Below, piece by piece: positions 9,867 to 19,462 of a stretch of DNA of 27,500 nt. A program made the position numbers and the translations under genes. How positions within the stretch are numbered: position 1 is the stretch's first letter; each line of letters starts with the position of its first letter. The notes beneath the pieces are model-generated. The model was not told the origin of the DNA and ran no database searches. It was given only the letters and a program-made list of their open reading frames with translations. The stretch spans positions 1 to 27,500 of the forward strand of contig CAUYUJ010003662.1 of assembly GCA_963575745.1 (NCBI GenBank), read 5' to 3'. The DNA comes from Prorocentrum cordatum. Lineage: Eukaryota > Sar > Dinophyceae > Prorocentrales > Prorocentraceae.

Positions 9867-11731
9867 GTGGCAACAGTTTCGCAGATCGCAGCCCCCCAGG
9901 GACGGCGAGGCCCGGCTCAGATCCGCGCGGCGCCTCACTCCGCAGGACCCACCAGCAGCCCTAGAAAGTGGCAACAGTTTCGCAGATCGCAGCCCCCCAG
10001 GGACGGCGAGGTCCCGCTCAGATCCGCGCGGCGCCTCACTCCGCAGGACCCACCAGCAGCCCTAGAAAGTGGCGACAATTTCGCAGATCGCAGCCCCCCA
10101 GGGACGGCGAGGTCCCGCTCAGGTGCGCGCGGTGCTTCATTCCGCAGTACCCACCGGCAGCCTTCGGAAGTGGCGACAGTTTCACAGATCGCAGCCCCCC
10201 AGGGACGGCGAGGTCCCGCTCAGGTCCGCGCGGTGCCTCACTCCGCAGGACCCACCAGCAGCCCTCGAAAGCGGCGACAGTTACGCAGATCGCAGCCCCC
10301 CAGGGCTGGCGAGGTCCCACTCACATCCGCGCGGTGCCTCACTCCGCAGGACCCACCAGCAGCCCTCGAAAGCGGCGACAGCTTCGCAGATCGCAGCCCC
10401 CCAGGGACGGCGAGGTCCGGCTCAGGTCCGCGCGGTGCCTCATTCCGCAGGACCCACCAGCAGCCTTCGAAAATGGCGACAGTTTCGCAGATCGCAGCCC
10501 TCCAGGGACGGCGAGGTCCCGCTCAGGTCCGCGCGGTGCCTCATTCCGCAGGACCCACCAGCAGCCCTCGAAAGTGGCGACAATTTCGCAGATCGCAGCC
10601 CCCCAGGGACGGCGAGGTCCGCTCAGGTCCGCGCGGTGCCTCACTCCGCAGGACCCACCAGCAGCCCTCGAAAGTGGCGACAGTTTCGCAGATCGCAGCC
10701 CCCAGGGACGGCGAGGTCCCGCTCAGGTCCGCGCGGTGCCTCACTCCGCAGGACCCACCAGCAGCCTCGAAAGTGGCGACAGTTTCGCAGATCGCAGCCC
10801 CCCAGGGCTGGCGAGGTCCCACTCACATCCGCGCGGTGCCTCACTCCGCAGGACCCACCAGCAGCCCTCGAAAGCGGCGACAGCTTCGCAGATCGCAGCC
10901 CCCCAGGGACGGCGAGGTCCGGCTCAGGTCCGCGCGGTGCCTCATTCCGCAGGACCCACCAGCAGCCTTCGAAAATGGCGACAGCCTCGCAGATCGCAGC
11001 CCTCCAGGGACGGCGAGGTCCCGCTCACGTCCGCGCGGTGCCTCATTCCGCAGGACCCACCAGCAGCCCTCGAAAGTGGCGACAATTTCGCAGATCGCAG
11101 CCCCCCAGGGACGGCGAGGTCCCGTTTGGATCCGCGGTGAGTACCCTCTCTGCTGGCCCCCCCAGCAGCCCTCGAAAGTGGCGACAGTTTCACAGATCGC
11201 AGCCCCCCAGGGACGGCGAGGTCCCGTTTGGATCCGCGGTGAGTACCCTCTCTGCTGGCCTCCCCAGCAGCCCTCGAAAGTGGCGACAGTTTCACAGATC
11301 GCAGCCCCCCAGGGACGGCGAGGTCCCGTTTGGATCCGCGGTGAGTACCCTCTCTGCTGGCCTCCCCAGCAGCCCTCGAAAGTGGCGACAGTTTCGCAGA
11401 TCGCAGCCCCCCAGGGACGGCGAGGTCCCGTTTGGATCCGCGGTGAGTACCCTCTCTGCTGGCCTCCCCAGCAGCCCTCGAAAGCGGCGACAGTTTCGCA
11501 GATCGCAGCCCCCCAGGGACGGCGAGGTCCCGTTTGGATCCGCGGTGAGTACCCTCTTTGCTGGCCTCCCCAGCAGCCCTCGAAAGTAGCGACAGTTTCA
11601 CAGATCGCAGCCCTCCAGGGACGGCGAGGTCCCGTTTGGATCCGCGGTGAGTGCCCTCTCTGTCGGCCCCCCCAGCAGCCCTCGAAAGTGGCGACACTTT
11701 CACGGATCGCAGCCCCCCAGGGACGGCGAGA
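9867..11731 (+). repeat. Satellite array, 18 full plus one partial monomer
   Basis: Monomers begin with the GTGGCGACAG-type boundary at 9867, 9968, 10069, 10170, 10271, 10372, 10473, 10574, 10674, 10773, 10874, 10975, 11076, 11178, 11280, 11382, 11484, 11586 and 11688. Units 1-12 are 99-101 bp. From unit 13 on they are 102 bp, with a distinct second half (GTTTGGATCCGCGGTGAGTA instead of GCTCAGGTCCGCGCGGTGCC). The core TCGCAGATCGCAGCCCCCCA is nearly invariant. The monomer lacks stops in several frames, so a 668-codon frame crosses the whole array. I treat that as a by-product, because the 101 bp period shifts frame at each unit. Confidence 0.97.
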
Positions 11732-11734
11732 GGA

Positions 11735-12045
11735 GACAAGACGGAGGCGGGAGGCGGGAGGCGGGAGAAGAAGGACGCGACCACACCTCTCTATTCAAAA
11801 CGAATACCCAACCAAGGAGGGTTGGGAAAAATACGTTCCACTCGTGGAGGTATCTATTGAATCGCTTCGCTGACTCCGCCAGCCCATGCATCACTTGTGC
11901 AACAGGTTTGCGTGATCGTGACGAGCGAGAAGGAGGAGGAGGAGGAAGAGGTGGGGATGAGGATTAGCAGGAGGAGGCCTCCCCATGGCCGTCGTGGGCC
12001 GTCTGGAAGCCATCCGGGGTGTCTCGGACCGATGGTGCCATCGCT
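11735..12045. other. Unique spacer after the satellite
   Basis: Short GGAGGCGG and GAGGAG runs (11743-11772, 11927-11950) surround about 130 bp of more balanced sequence (11785-11915). That sequence is open on both strands and could be read as a short peptide in either direction. Nothing is recognised. Confidence 0.4.
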
Positions 12046-12049
12046 AGCG

Positions 12050-12605
12050 TTTGTGGGCTTATTTGGGGACTGTGGGCGGCCTTTTGGGGGCATCTTGTGG
12101 GGTTCTCTTGGGGGCTCTTGGCAGCCTTCTAGGGCCTCTTGGGGGCTCCTTGCGGCTTGCTGGGCGCCGCTTGGGGCCGAGGGCTCGAAATGTCCGTTCG
12201 GGTTCCCCGTCTGGCCCCCTCTTGGGGCCGTCCTGGGGATCTCTCTGACCGTCTTGGAGGCCTCTTGGGCCGTCTTGGAGACCTCTTGGGGCTCTCTTGG
12301 AGGCCTCTTGGGCCGTCTTGGGGCGATATGCGGGGCCTCTTGGGCCGTCTGGGAGCGTCGGGAAGCCGAACAGATGAGAACGCCCAAATCCTTCAAAAAC
12401 CATAGGGAAATATCTGTTTTCTTGCCTCCTGGATCCCTCTTGGGACGCTTCTTCGAGGCCTTTTGGGCGTCTTGGGAGCGTCTGCGGCAGTCTGGAGGTT
12501 CGGCGTCTTGGACCGATCGGTCGGCGACTCGGAGCCCTCTTGGACCGTCTTGGGGGCTCTGGGGGCCCTCTAGGAGCGCTCGGGGGCGCCTGAAAGCCGC
12601 GCCCA
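12050..12605 (-). repeat. CCAAGA-type minisatellite in inverted orientation
   Basis: CTCTTGGGGC, GGGCCGTCTTGG and GGAGGCCTCTTGG units are the reverse complement of the units at 130-480 and 2330-2720. A short unique insert near 12390-12430 (CATAGGGAAATATCTGTTTT) resembles 2500-2525 (CTAGGGAAAATCCATGTCTG). That suggests family members share more than the short unit. Confidence 0.75.
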
Positions 12606-12885
12606 GAAGGAAAACCCATCTCTGAGTAATACCGGCCAGGGTACCGTTCGTCCGGGGATCCCCAGGGGCCGCCCCGCGCGCGCGAAGTAGAAATATCGTT
12701 TACCAGTTTACCACTAACCGGAGATCTTAGCAGGCCTCTGGCCCGTTGGGCCGGCGAATTTTTGCCGGTGGCCAAATGACGCTTGCCGACACCCAGCAAT
12801 ACCCGGCAAATGACAAGAGGCACGCGCGCCAAGGATCATACAACTTCGGGCGCAGGTGGGACGCCAACGGGCCAGAGGTGGTGGG
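12606..12885. other. Spacer, no recognised content
   Basis: Mostly non-repetitive sequence that becomes G-rich at its right edge. No coding frame with convincing composition, no RNA gene and no terminal repeats are visible. Confidence 0.4.
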
Positions 12886-12889
12886 GGGG

Positions 12890-14720
12890 GGCATGGTCCG
12901 TCGGTCGGAATAGGCAGACGGGAGGCCACAGGGGGAAAGGGAGCAGGGGGACGGGAGGCACGCTCGGGCAGACGGGGGGGCACAGTGGGTCGGTCGGAAT
13001 AAGCAGACGGGGGCCACGGGGCGGAGGGGTGCGGGGGGAGGGGGGGCAGGGGGAACGGGATGGCACGGTCGGGCAGACCGGGGCACGGTCGGTCGGTCGA
13101 AATTCGCAGACGGGGCCATTGGGTGGAAGGGTACAAGGGGGGGGGCAGGAGGGCACGGTCGGGCAGACGGGGGGCACGGTCGGTCGATCGAAATTCGCAG
13201 ACGGGGGCCACGGGGCGAAGGGGCGCGGGGGAGGGGGGGGGCAGGGCGACGGGAGGGCATGGAGAGCACACGTGCCGGCACGTATCCTAGCACACGGAGG
13301 CAGCACACAGCCCTGCACGCATCCCAGCACACGAAGGCAGCACCCGTCCAAGCACACATCCCAGTCCAGCACACATCCCAGGCAGGGTCGGCTGGTCGAA
13401 GTAATGCAGTGCGAGATCACACCAGCAGGTATGAGAATAAGGAAAAGAAGTGCGAGGAAGGAGGGCGAGGGGAGGTCACGGGCGGAGGGCAGGGAGAGGG
13501 GAGGGGGGCACGGTCGGTCGGAGGTAGGGCACGGGACAGGCACAGGGTCGGGGGCGCGATCGGCTGGAATAGGCCAGGGGGGCGGGGGCACGGGCGGTCG
13601 GAATAAACCAGGGGGCGCTCCTGGATGGAGGACGAAGGCCACGGGACGGGGACAGGGCACGCTACAGGGAGAGGGGAGGGGGCAAGGTCGGTCGGAATAG
13701 GCTAGGAGGGGGCGAGGGGGAGGGAAATGGGGAGGGGAATGGGAGGCAAAGGACAGGGAGAGGAGGGCGGCACGGTCGGTCGGAATAAGCGAGGGCGGGG
13801 CAGGGGACAGGGAGAGGAGGGGGGGGGGGGGGGGGCACGGTCCGTCGGAATAAAGAAAAGGGGAATTAGAGGGAAGGGGGAGGAGGGGGGCATGATCGGT
13901 CGGAATAAGAAATGGGGGGGCACGGACAGGGGGCACGGTCGGTCGGAATGAGCCAGAGGGGGCACAAAGGACGGAGGGGCGGGGGCACGGTCGGTCGGAA
14001 TAAGCCAGGGGGGGGCTCGTGGGGAGAGGACACAGGACACGGAGTGGGGAGGGGGCACGGTCGGTCGGAATAGGACAGGGGGGGCGAGGGGGGAGGGAAA
14101 TGGAGAGGGGGGGAGGGGGAAGACAGGGAGAGGAGGGGGGGGTCACAGTCGGACGGAATAAGCCATGGGGGGGATCGGGGAGAGGGCACGGGACAGGCAG
14201 AGGGGAAGGGGCACGGCCGGTCGGAATAAGTAAGGGTGGGGGCGAGGGGGGACGGAAATGGGGAGGGAAGGGGGGCGGAAAACAGAGAGAGGAGGGTGGC
14301 GCGGTCGGTCGGAAGAAGCCAGGGGAACGGGGCAGGCAGAGGGGAGAGGAGCACGGTCGGTCGGAATTGGCCGGGGGGGGGGGCACGGAGAGCGCGGGGG
14401 CGGGGGCACGGTCGGTCGGAATAAAGAAGGGGGGCGAGGGGGAAAGGCAAAAGGGCCACGGGACGGGAAAAAGGCACTGGACAGGGAAAGGGGGGGGGGC
14501 ACGGTCGGTCGGAAGAAGCCAGGCGAGGCGAGGGAAAGGGAAATGGGGACGAGAAGGGGGGCGGAGGACAGGGAGAGGAGGGGGGCACGGTCGGTCGGAA
14601 TAGGACAAGGAGAGGGGCGCGGGACAGGGAGAGGGGAGGGTGCACGGTCGGTCGGAATAAGCCGCGGGGGGGGGCACGGAGGACAGGGGGCGGGGGCGCG
14701 GTCGGTCGGAAGAAGCCGCG
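12890..14720 (+). repeat. GGTCGGTCGGAATA interspersed array (array 1)
   Basis: About 22 copies of CACGGTCGGTCGGAATA(A/G), some diverged (CGAAATTCGCAG, GGAAGAAGCC), are separated by 50-110 bp of G-rich filler such as GGGGACAGGGAGAGGAGGG. Examples are at 13086, 13772, 13936, 13986, 14058, 14353, 14408, 14588, 14644 and 14698. The minus strand reads as Pro-rich sequence with LIPTDRAP at each motif, giving a 678-codon frame that I regard as spurious. Confidence 0.9.
13386..13442 (+). repeat. Conserved ~55 bp element, copy 1
   Basis: Begins GGTCGGCTGGTCGAAGTAAT, contains the 17-mer CAGTGCGAGATCACACC (13407-13423) and ends in GAGAATAAGG. It is preceded by about 110 bp rich in CACACATCCCAG and AGCACACGGAGGCAGCAC units. 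Confidence 0.9.
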
Positions 14721-14831
14721 GTGGGGGGCTCGTGGAGGGAGGGCGAAAAGGCTATGGGACGGGGACAGCCTTTGACTTTGACATGTCGACACGCATGCCA
14801 ACACAGATGGTCGGAGCAGCGCGCAGACAGC

Positions 14832-15037
14832 AGACATCCCAGCACGCAGGCCAGCAGACGGAGAGAGGACACACCCCGGCGTTCACACTCCCGGACACAT
14901 GTCTTCGCTCACCCCAGGGCACGCCGAGCAAATTCCAGGCACACATCCCAGCAGACAGAGACAGGACACACCCCGGCGTTCACAGTCCAGGACACATCTC
15001 TTCGCACATCCAGGGCGCGTCCAACACATTCCAGGCA
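14832..15037 (+). repeat. 97 bp direct duplication before element copy 2
   Basis: AGGACACACCCCGGCGTTCAC occurs at 14866 and 14963, within two matching units that also share CACATCCCAGCA, GGACACAT(G/C)TCTTCGC and AAATTCCAGGCAC/ACATTCCAGGCAC. The CACATCCCAG part resembles the lead-in to element copy 1. Confidence 0.85.
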
Positions 15038-15038
15038 C

Positions 15039-15091
15039 GGTCGGTCGAAAAAATACAGTGCGAGATCACACCGGCGGGCATGATAATAAGG
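15039..15091 (+). repeat. Conserved ~55 bp element, copy 2
   Basis: Begins GGTCGGTCGAAAAAATA, contains CAGTGCGAGATCACACC (15056-15072) and ends ATGATAATAAGGGGAGGG. It marks the boundary between array 1 and array 2. Confidence 0.9.
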
Positions 15092-15189
15092 GGAGGGTGG
15101 CTCGGGGACGGCGGGGGGAGCACGGAGGAGAAGGCGCGGGGGCCCGGGGAGCGTGGAGGGAGCACGGGGGCAAGAGGAGACAAGCACAG

Positions 15190-17310
15190 GGGAGGAACGG
15201 CGGAGGGGGGCGCACGCTCGGAATAAGGGGAGGGGGGCCCGGGGAAGGCGGAAGGGGCACGGGGGACAGGGCGGGGGAGCCTGGGGGGCATGGGGGGAGC
15301 ACGGAGGCATCGGGAGAAGGGCGCAGGGGAGGGGCGGGGGGAGGGCGCACGGTCGGAATAAGGGGAAGGGGCACCTGGGCAGATGGGGGGCGCGGAGGCA
15401 AGAGGAGGGGGGCGCAGGGGAGGAGCGGGGGGAGGGCGCACGGTCGGAAAAAGAGGGGGGGGGGCCGGGAAGGGCGGTGGGAGAAGGCGCGGAGGCCTGG
15501 GAAGAATGAGGGGAGCACGGGGGCAACGGCAGAGGGGCGCAGGGGAGGAGCGGGGGGACAGGCCAGGGGGGCCCGGGGAAGGCGGGGGGCACAGAGGCAA
15601 GAGGAGGGAGGCGCAGGGGAGGAGCGGGGGGAGGGCGCACGGTCGGAATAAGGGGAGGGGTGCCCGGGGAGGACGGTGGGAGCGTGGAAGGGAGGAGCGG
15701 GGGGAGGGCACACGGTCGGAATAAGGGGAGGGGGGCCCTGGGAGGGCGGTGGGAGCACGGAGGAGCAGGCGCGGGAGTCCGGGGAAGCACGGGTGCAAGG
15801 GGAGAGGGGCGCAGGGGAGGAGCGGGAGAGGAGGGGCGCACGGTCGGAATAAGGGTGGGGGGGCTCGGGAAAGGCGGGTGGAGCGCCGGGGGGGAGGCGC
15901 GGAAGCTCGGGGAGCGCGGGGGGGGCACGGGGCGAAGGGAGCGGGGCGAACGGGAGGAGCAGGGGGGCAGGTGCGCGGTTGGAACAAGGGGAGGGGGGCC
16001 CGGGGACGGCGGGGGAAGCACGGGGGAGAAGGGCGCGGGGGCGCGGGGAGGGTGCGAGGAGGACGGGGGCAAGAGGAGGGATGCGCAGGGGAGAGCGGGG
16101 GGAGGAGGGGGGAGGCGCACGGTCGGAATCAGAAGTGGGGGGGCTCGGGGGCGGCGGAGGGAGCACGACGGAGGAGAAGGCGCGGGGGCCGGCGAGCGTG
16201 GACGGAGCACCGGGGCAAGGAGCGAGGGGCGCAGGGGAGGAGCGGCGGGTGGGCGCACGGTCGGAATAAGGGGAGGAGCGGGCCACGGGGAGAGCGGGGA
16301 GGATGGGAGGAGGACCGGGGCAAGAGGAGGGGAGGCGCAGGGGAGAGCGGGGGGGAGGAGGGGTGGGCGCACGGTCGGAATAAGGAGTGGGGGGTCGGGG
16401 CGGCGGTGGGAGCACGGAGGAGAAGTGCGGGGGGCCGGGGAGCGTGGAGGGCGGCACGGGGGCAAGGAGAGAGGGGCAGGGGAGGAGCGGCGGGTGGCGC
16501 GCACGGTTCGGGAATGAGGGAGGATGCCCGGGAGAGCGGGGGGGAGCCACGGAGGAGAAGGCGCGGGAGTCCGGGGAGCGTGGAGGGAGCACGGGGGCAA
16601 GGAGAGAGGGGCGCAGGGGAGGAGCGGCGGGGGGCGCTCACCAAAGTCGGGAAAGGGGAGGGGGGGGCCCGGGGACGGCGGGGGAAGCGCGGGGGGAAGG
16701 GCGCGGGGGCGCGGGGAGGGTCGGAGGAGGACGGGGGCAAGAGGAGGGAGGCGCAGGGGAGAGCGGGGGGACGAGGGGGGGGCGCACGGTCGGAATTAGG
16801 GCAGGAGGCCCGGGGAGAGCGGGGGGAGCACGACGGAGGAGAAGGCGCGGGGGCCGGGGAGCGTGGCACGGAGGGAGCACGGGGGCAAAGAGAGAGGGGC
16901 GCAGGGAAGGAGCGGCGGGGGGGCGCACGTTCGGAATAAGGGGAGGGGGGCCCGGGCAGAGCGGGGGGGGCACGGGAGACAGGGCGCGGGGCGTGGGGAG
17001 GGTGGAGGGGGCTCAGGGACAAGGAGGGGGGGGCGCAGAGGCAGGAGCAGGCAGGGGGGGCGCACGGTCGGAATAAGAGAAGGGGGGCTCGGGGAACGCG
17101 GGGAGAAGCACGGGGGAGAAGGCGCGGGGGCCCGGGGTGGGTGGGGGGGGCACGGGGGCGGGACAGGCGCGCAGGGGAGGAGCGGGAGACGGGGCGCACA
17201 GAAGGAACAAGGGGAGGGGGGCCCGGGGAGGGCGGGGGGGCACGGCAGAGGGCGTCTGTGGAGGCCCAGGGTGGGGGGAGCACGAGTGCAAGGGGAGGGG
17301 GGCGCAGGGA
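15190..17310 (+). repeat. GCACGGTCGGAATAAGGGGAGG array (array 2)
   Basis: About 13 copies of GCGCACGGTCGGAATAAGGGG lie within G-rich units of roughly 75-170 bp. The units also share GGAGAAGGCGCGGGGGCCCG, GGGGCAAGAGGAGGG and GGGGCGCAGGGGAGGAGCGG. Motif copies occur near 15348, 15637, 15711, 15838, 16256, 16370, 16786 and 17062. The last about 100 bp (17235-17335) is repeated after a 215 bp offset inside the next array. Long Gly/Arg and Pro/Ser frames here are artefacts of composition. Confidence 0.9.
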
Positions 17311-17323
17311 AGGAGGGGGGGGG

Positions 17324-18594
17324 CCAGCACGACCGCCAGCATGACCGCCAGCACGACCAGCCACCAGCACGACCACCAGCACAAGAACCAGCACGACCAC
17401 CAACACGACCACCAGCACATCCAGCACTACCAACCACCAGCGAGGGCGGGGGGAGCACGGCGGAGGGCGCTTGTGGAGGTTCAGGGTGGGGGGAGCACGA
17501 GTGCAAGGGGAGGGGGGCGCAGGGAAGGAGCGGGGGGCCAGCACGATCACCAGCATGACCGCCAGCACGGGCAGCAACCAGCACGACCACCAGCACAAGA
17601 ACCAGCACGACCACCAACACGACCACCAGCACCTCCAGCACTACCAAGCCACCAGCACGACCACCAGCAGAACCACCAGCACGACGACCAGCACAACCAC
17701 CAGCATGACCACGAGCACGACCAGCCACCAGCACGGCCACCAGCACCTCCACAAGCACGACCTCCAGCACAACCACCAGCACGACCACCAGCACGACCAC
17801 CAGCACGAGCACCAGCACCTCCATCAGCACGACCAGCCACCAGCACAACCACCAGCACGACCACCAGCACGACAAGCAGCACAACCACCAGCACAAGGGA
17901 GAGCAGCAGGCCCAGCCAACAGCACCGGGCCAGCAGCACGACCACCAGCACGACCACCAGCACCTCCACCAACCACGACCACCAGCACGACCAGCCAGCA
18001 CCACCAACCACCAGCACGACAACCAGCACAACTAGCAGCACGACCACCAGCACAACCACCAGCACAACCACTACCAACCACCAGCACGACCACCAGCAGA
18101 ACCACCAGCACGACGACCAGCACAACCACCAGCACGACCACCAGCACGACCAGCCACCAGCACGGCCACCAGCACCTCCGCAAGCACGACCACCAGCACA
18201 ACCACCAGCACGACCACCAGCACCAGCACAACCACCAGCACAACCACCAGCAGGACCACCAGCACGACCACCAGCAGGACCACCAGCAGGACCACCAGCA
18301 CGACCACCAGCACGACCAGCCAGCACCACCAACCACCAGCACGACAACCAGCACAACCAGCAGCACGACCACCAGCACAACCACCAGCACAACCACTACC
18401 AGCGACCAGCACGACCACCAGCGCATCCACCAGCTCGACGACCAGCACAACCACCAGCACGACCACCAGCACGACCACCAGCACGACCACCAGCACAACC
18501 ACCAGCACGACCACCAGCACAGCCACCAGCACAACCACCAGCACAACCACCAGCAGGACCACCAGCACGACCACCAGCAGGACCACCAGCAGAG
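17324..18594 (+). repeat. CACGACCACCAG dodecamer array
   Basis: About 1.2 kb of 12 bp units (CACGACCACCAG, CACAACCACCAG, CAGGACCACCAG). It is interrupted at about 17438-17545 by a copy of the end of array 2. Blocks recur at longer range: 17670 onward matches 18099 onward (offset 429), and 17991 onward matches 18316 onward (offset 325). Because the unit is a multiple of three, frames encode HDHQHNHQ, STTT or ARPPA repeats on the plus strand and hydrophobic VVLVV or CWWS repeats on the minus strand. None has gene-like context. Confidence 0.95.
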
Positions 18595-18599
18595 CGCAC

Positions 18600-18650
18600 G
18601 GTCGGTCGAAATAAAGCAGTGCGAGATCACACCGGTAGGCAAATAATTAT
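18600..18650 (+). repeat. Conserved ~55 bp element, copy 3
   Basis: Begins GGTCGGTCGAAATAAAG, contains CAGTGCGAGATCACACC (18617-18633) and ends GGCAAATAATTATTCC. It terminates the dodecamer array exactly and is the right end of the whole compound repeat region. Confidence 0.9.
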
Positions 18651-19460
18651 TCCGCTGCCGCCGCCGCCCCCGCCGCCGTCGTCTACGCCGCCGTCGCCAT
18701 CGTCGTCCGGAATGCGCCCATGTTGCAATTGATCTAAATGATGGTGCACGTTCTTGCGCAAATGATAAGTTTTCCGCGCTTCCTGGGCTCGGCATTTCAT
18801 CCCGAGCCGCTTCGCGACGGTCCTGAGGCCGGGCAAGGGCCCCCCTGCAGGGGCCGGAAATCATCAAGAACCTCCCGTCGTGATTTTTCCGCGGCGCGAG
18901 GGTGTCGAACGTCTGGGGACGGTCGGTGGGAAGGCCAGAGCTGACGCAACACTCACCAGCTGGCCCACTCGCCGGGCCACCTGCGTCCCCAGAGGGCCGC
19001 CTGGGCAGAGCAAGCGCCGAGCCCGGCCCGCGCTTGAGAGAACTCGCCGCTGCCGGGCGGGGCGGCACCAGAGCAGTGATGAGGGGCAACGGTGGGGGGC
19101 GGGGGCAGCTGTGAGTATCGTTCAACCGATCCCCATCCCCAGCGGCGTGGCCTGGGCCCCACTGGCCGATTTACCCCCCTAGATGGGGATATAGGCCGTC
19201 CCCTTCGGGTTTCGACGGGTGCATCCCCAACTGGGGTGGTAATTAGGTGGGGGTCTCGAAGGGGATGGGGATGGGGATGGGGCTCGGTTCAACGATGCCG
19301 AAGCTCGTGGGTTCTCGGCGGCCTCTGCTGCCTCGGGATGCCTTTCCAGCGGCTGCGCCTCGCCGAGAGCGCTCCGGAGGGTTGCCATAAAATCGTTTCG
19401 GCCAGCCGCCGGAGGCCCCCGAGCCGCGGCCCGAAGACCAGCAGGTGGCCAGCCCAGGGG
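18651..19460. other. Spacer with a possible minus-strand coding scrap
   Basis: 18650-18710 is CCG/GTC-rich. On the minus strand about 18836-18710 reads as a normal-looking basic, His-rich peptide containing 'KRLGMKCRAQEARKTYHLRK', which then runs into poly-Gly/Asp. It might be an exon or a relic, and no family is recognised. 19260-19283 is a small GGGGAT repeat. The rest is GC-rich and featureless. Confidence 0.25.
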
Positions 19461-19462
19461 GG

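Noticed and set aside
9867-11731. CRISPR array
   Set aside because: The units are contiguous and homologous over their full length; there are no unique spacers and no cas genes, and the setting looks eukaryotic.
9867-11873. 668-codon open frame across the satellite as a repeat protein
   Set aside because: The monomer lacks stops in several frames, the 101 bp period changes frame at every unit, and no non-repeat domain or start context supports translation.
13407-13423. Alu/SINE similarity of GCGAGATCACACC
   Set aside because: The short resemblance to a primate Alu segment is coincidental. No A/B-box pair, poly-A tail or wider similarity is present.
12836-17598. Very long Pro/Ser-rich minus-strand frames (678, 563, 508 and 489 codons)
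   Set aside because: They are reverse readings of G-rich arrays with overlapping alternatives in other frames. LIPTDRAP/LIPTVRPP repeats simply mirror the GGTCGGAATA box.
17137-18732. His/Gln/Asp-rich or poly-hydrophobic proteins from the dodecamer array
   Set aside because: All frames on both strands are open because the unit is 12 bp without stops. No signal peptide, conserved flank or splice context was seen.
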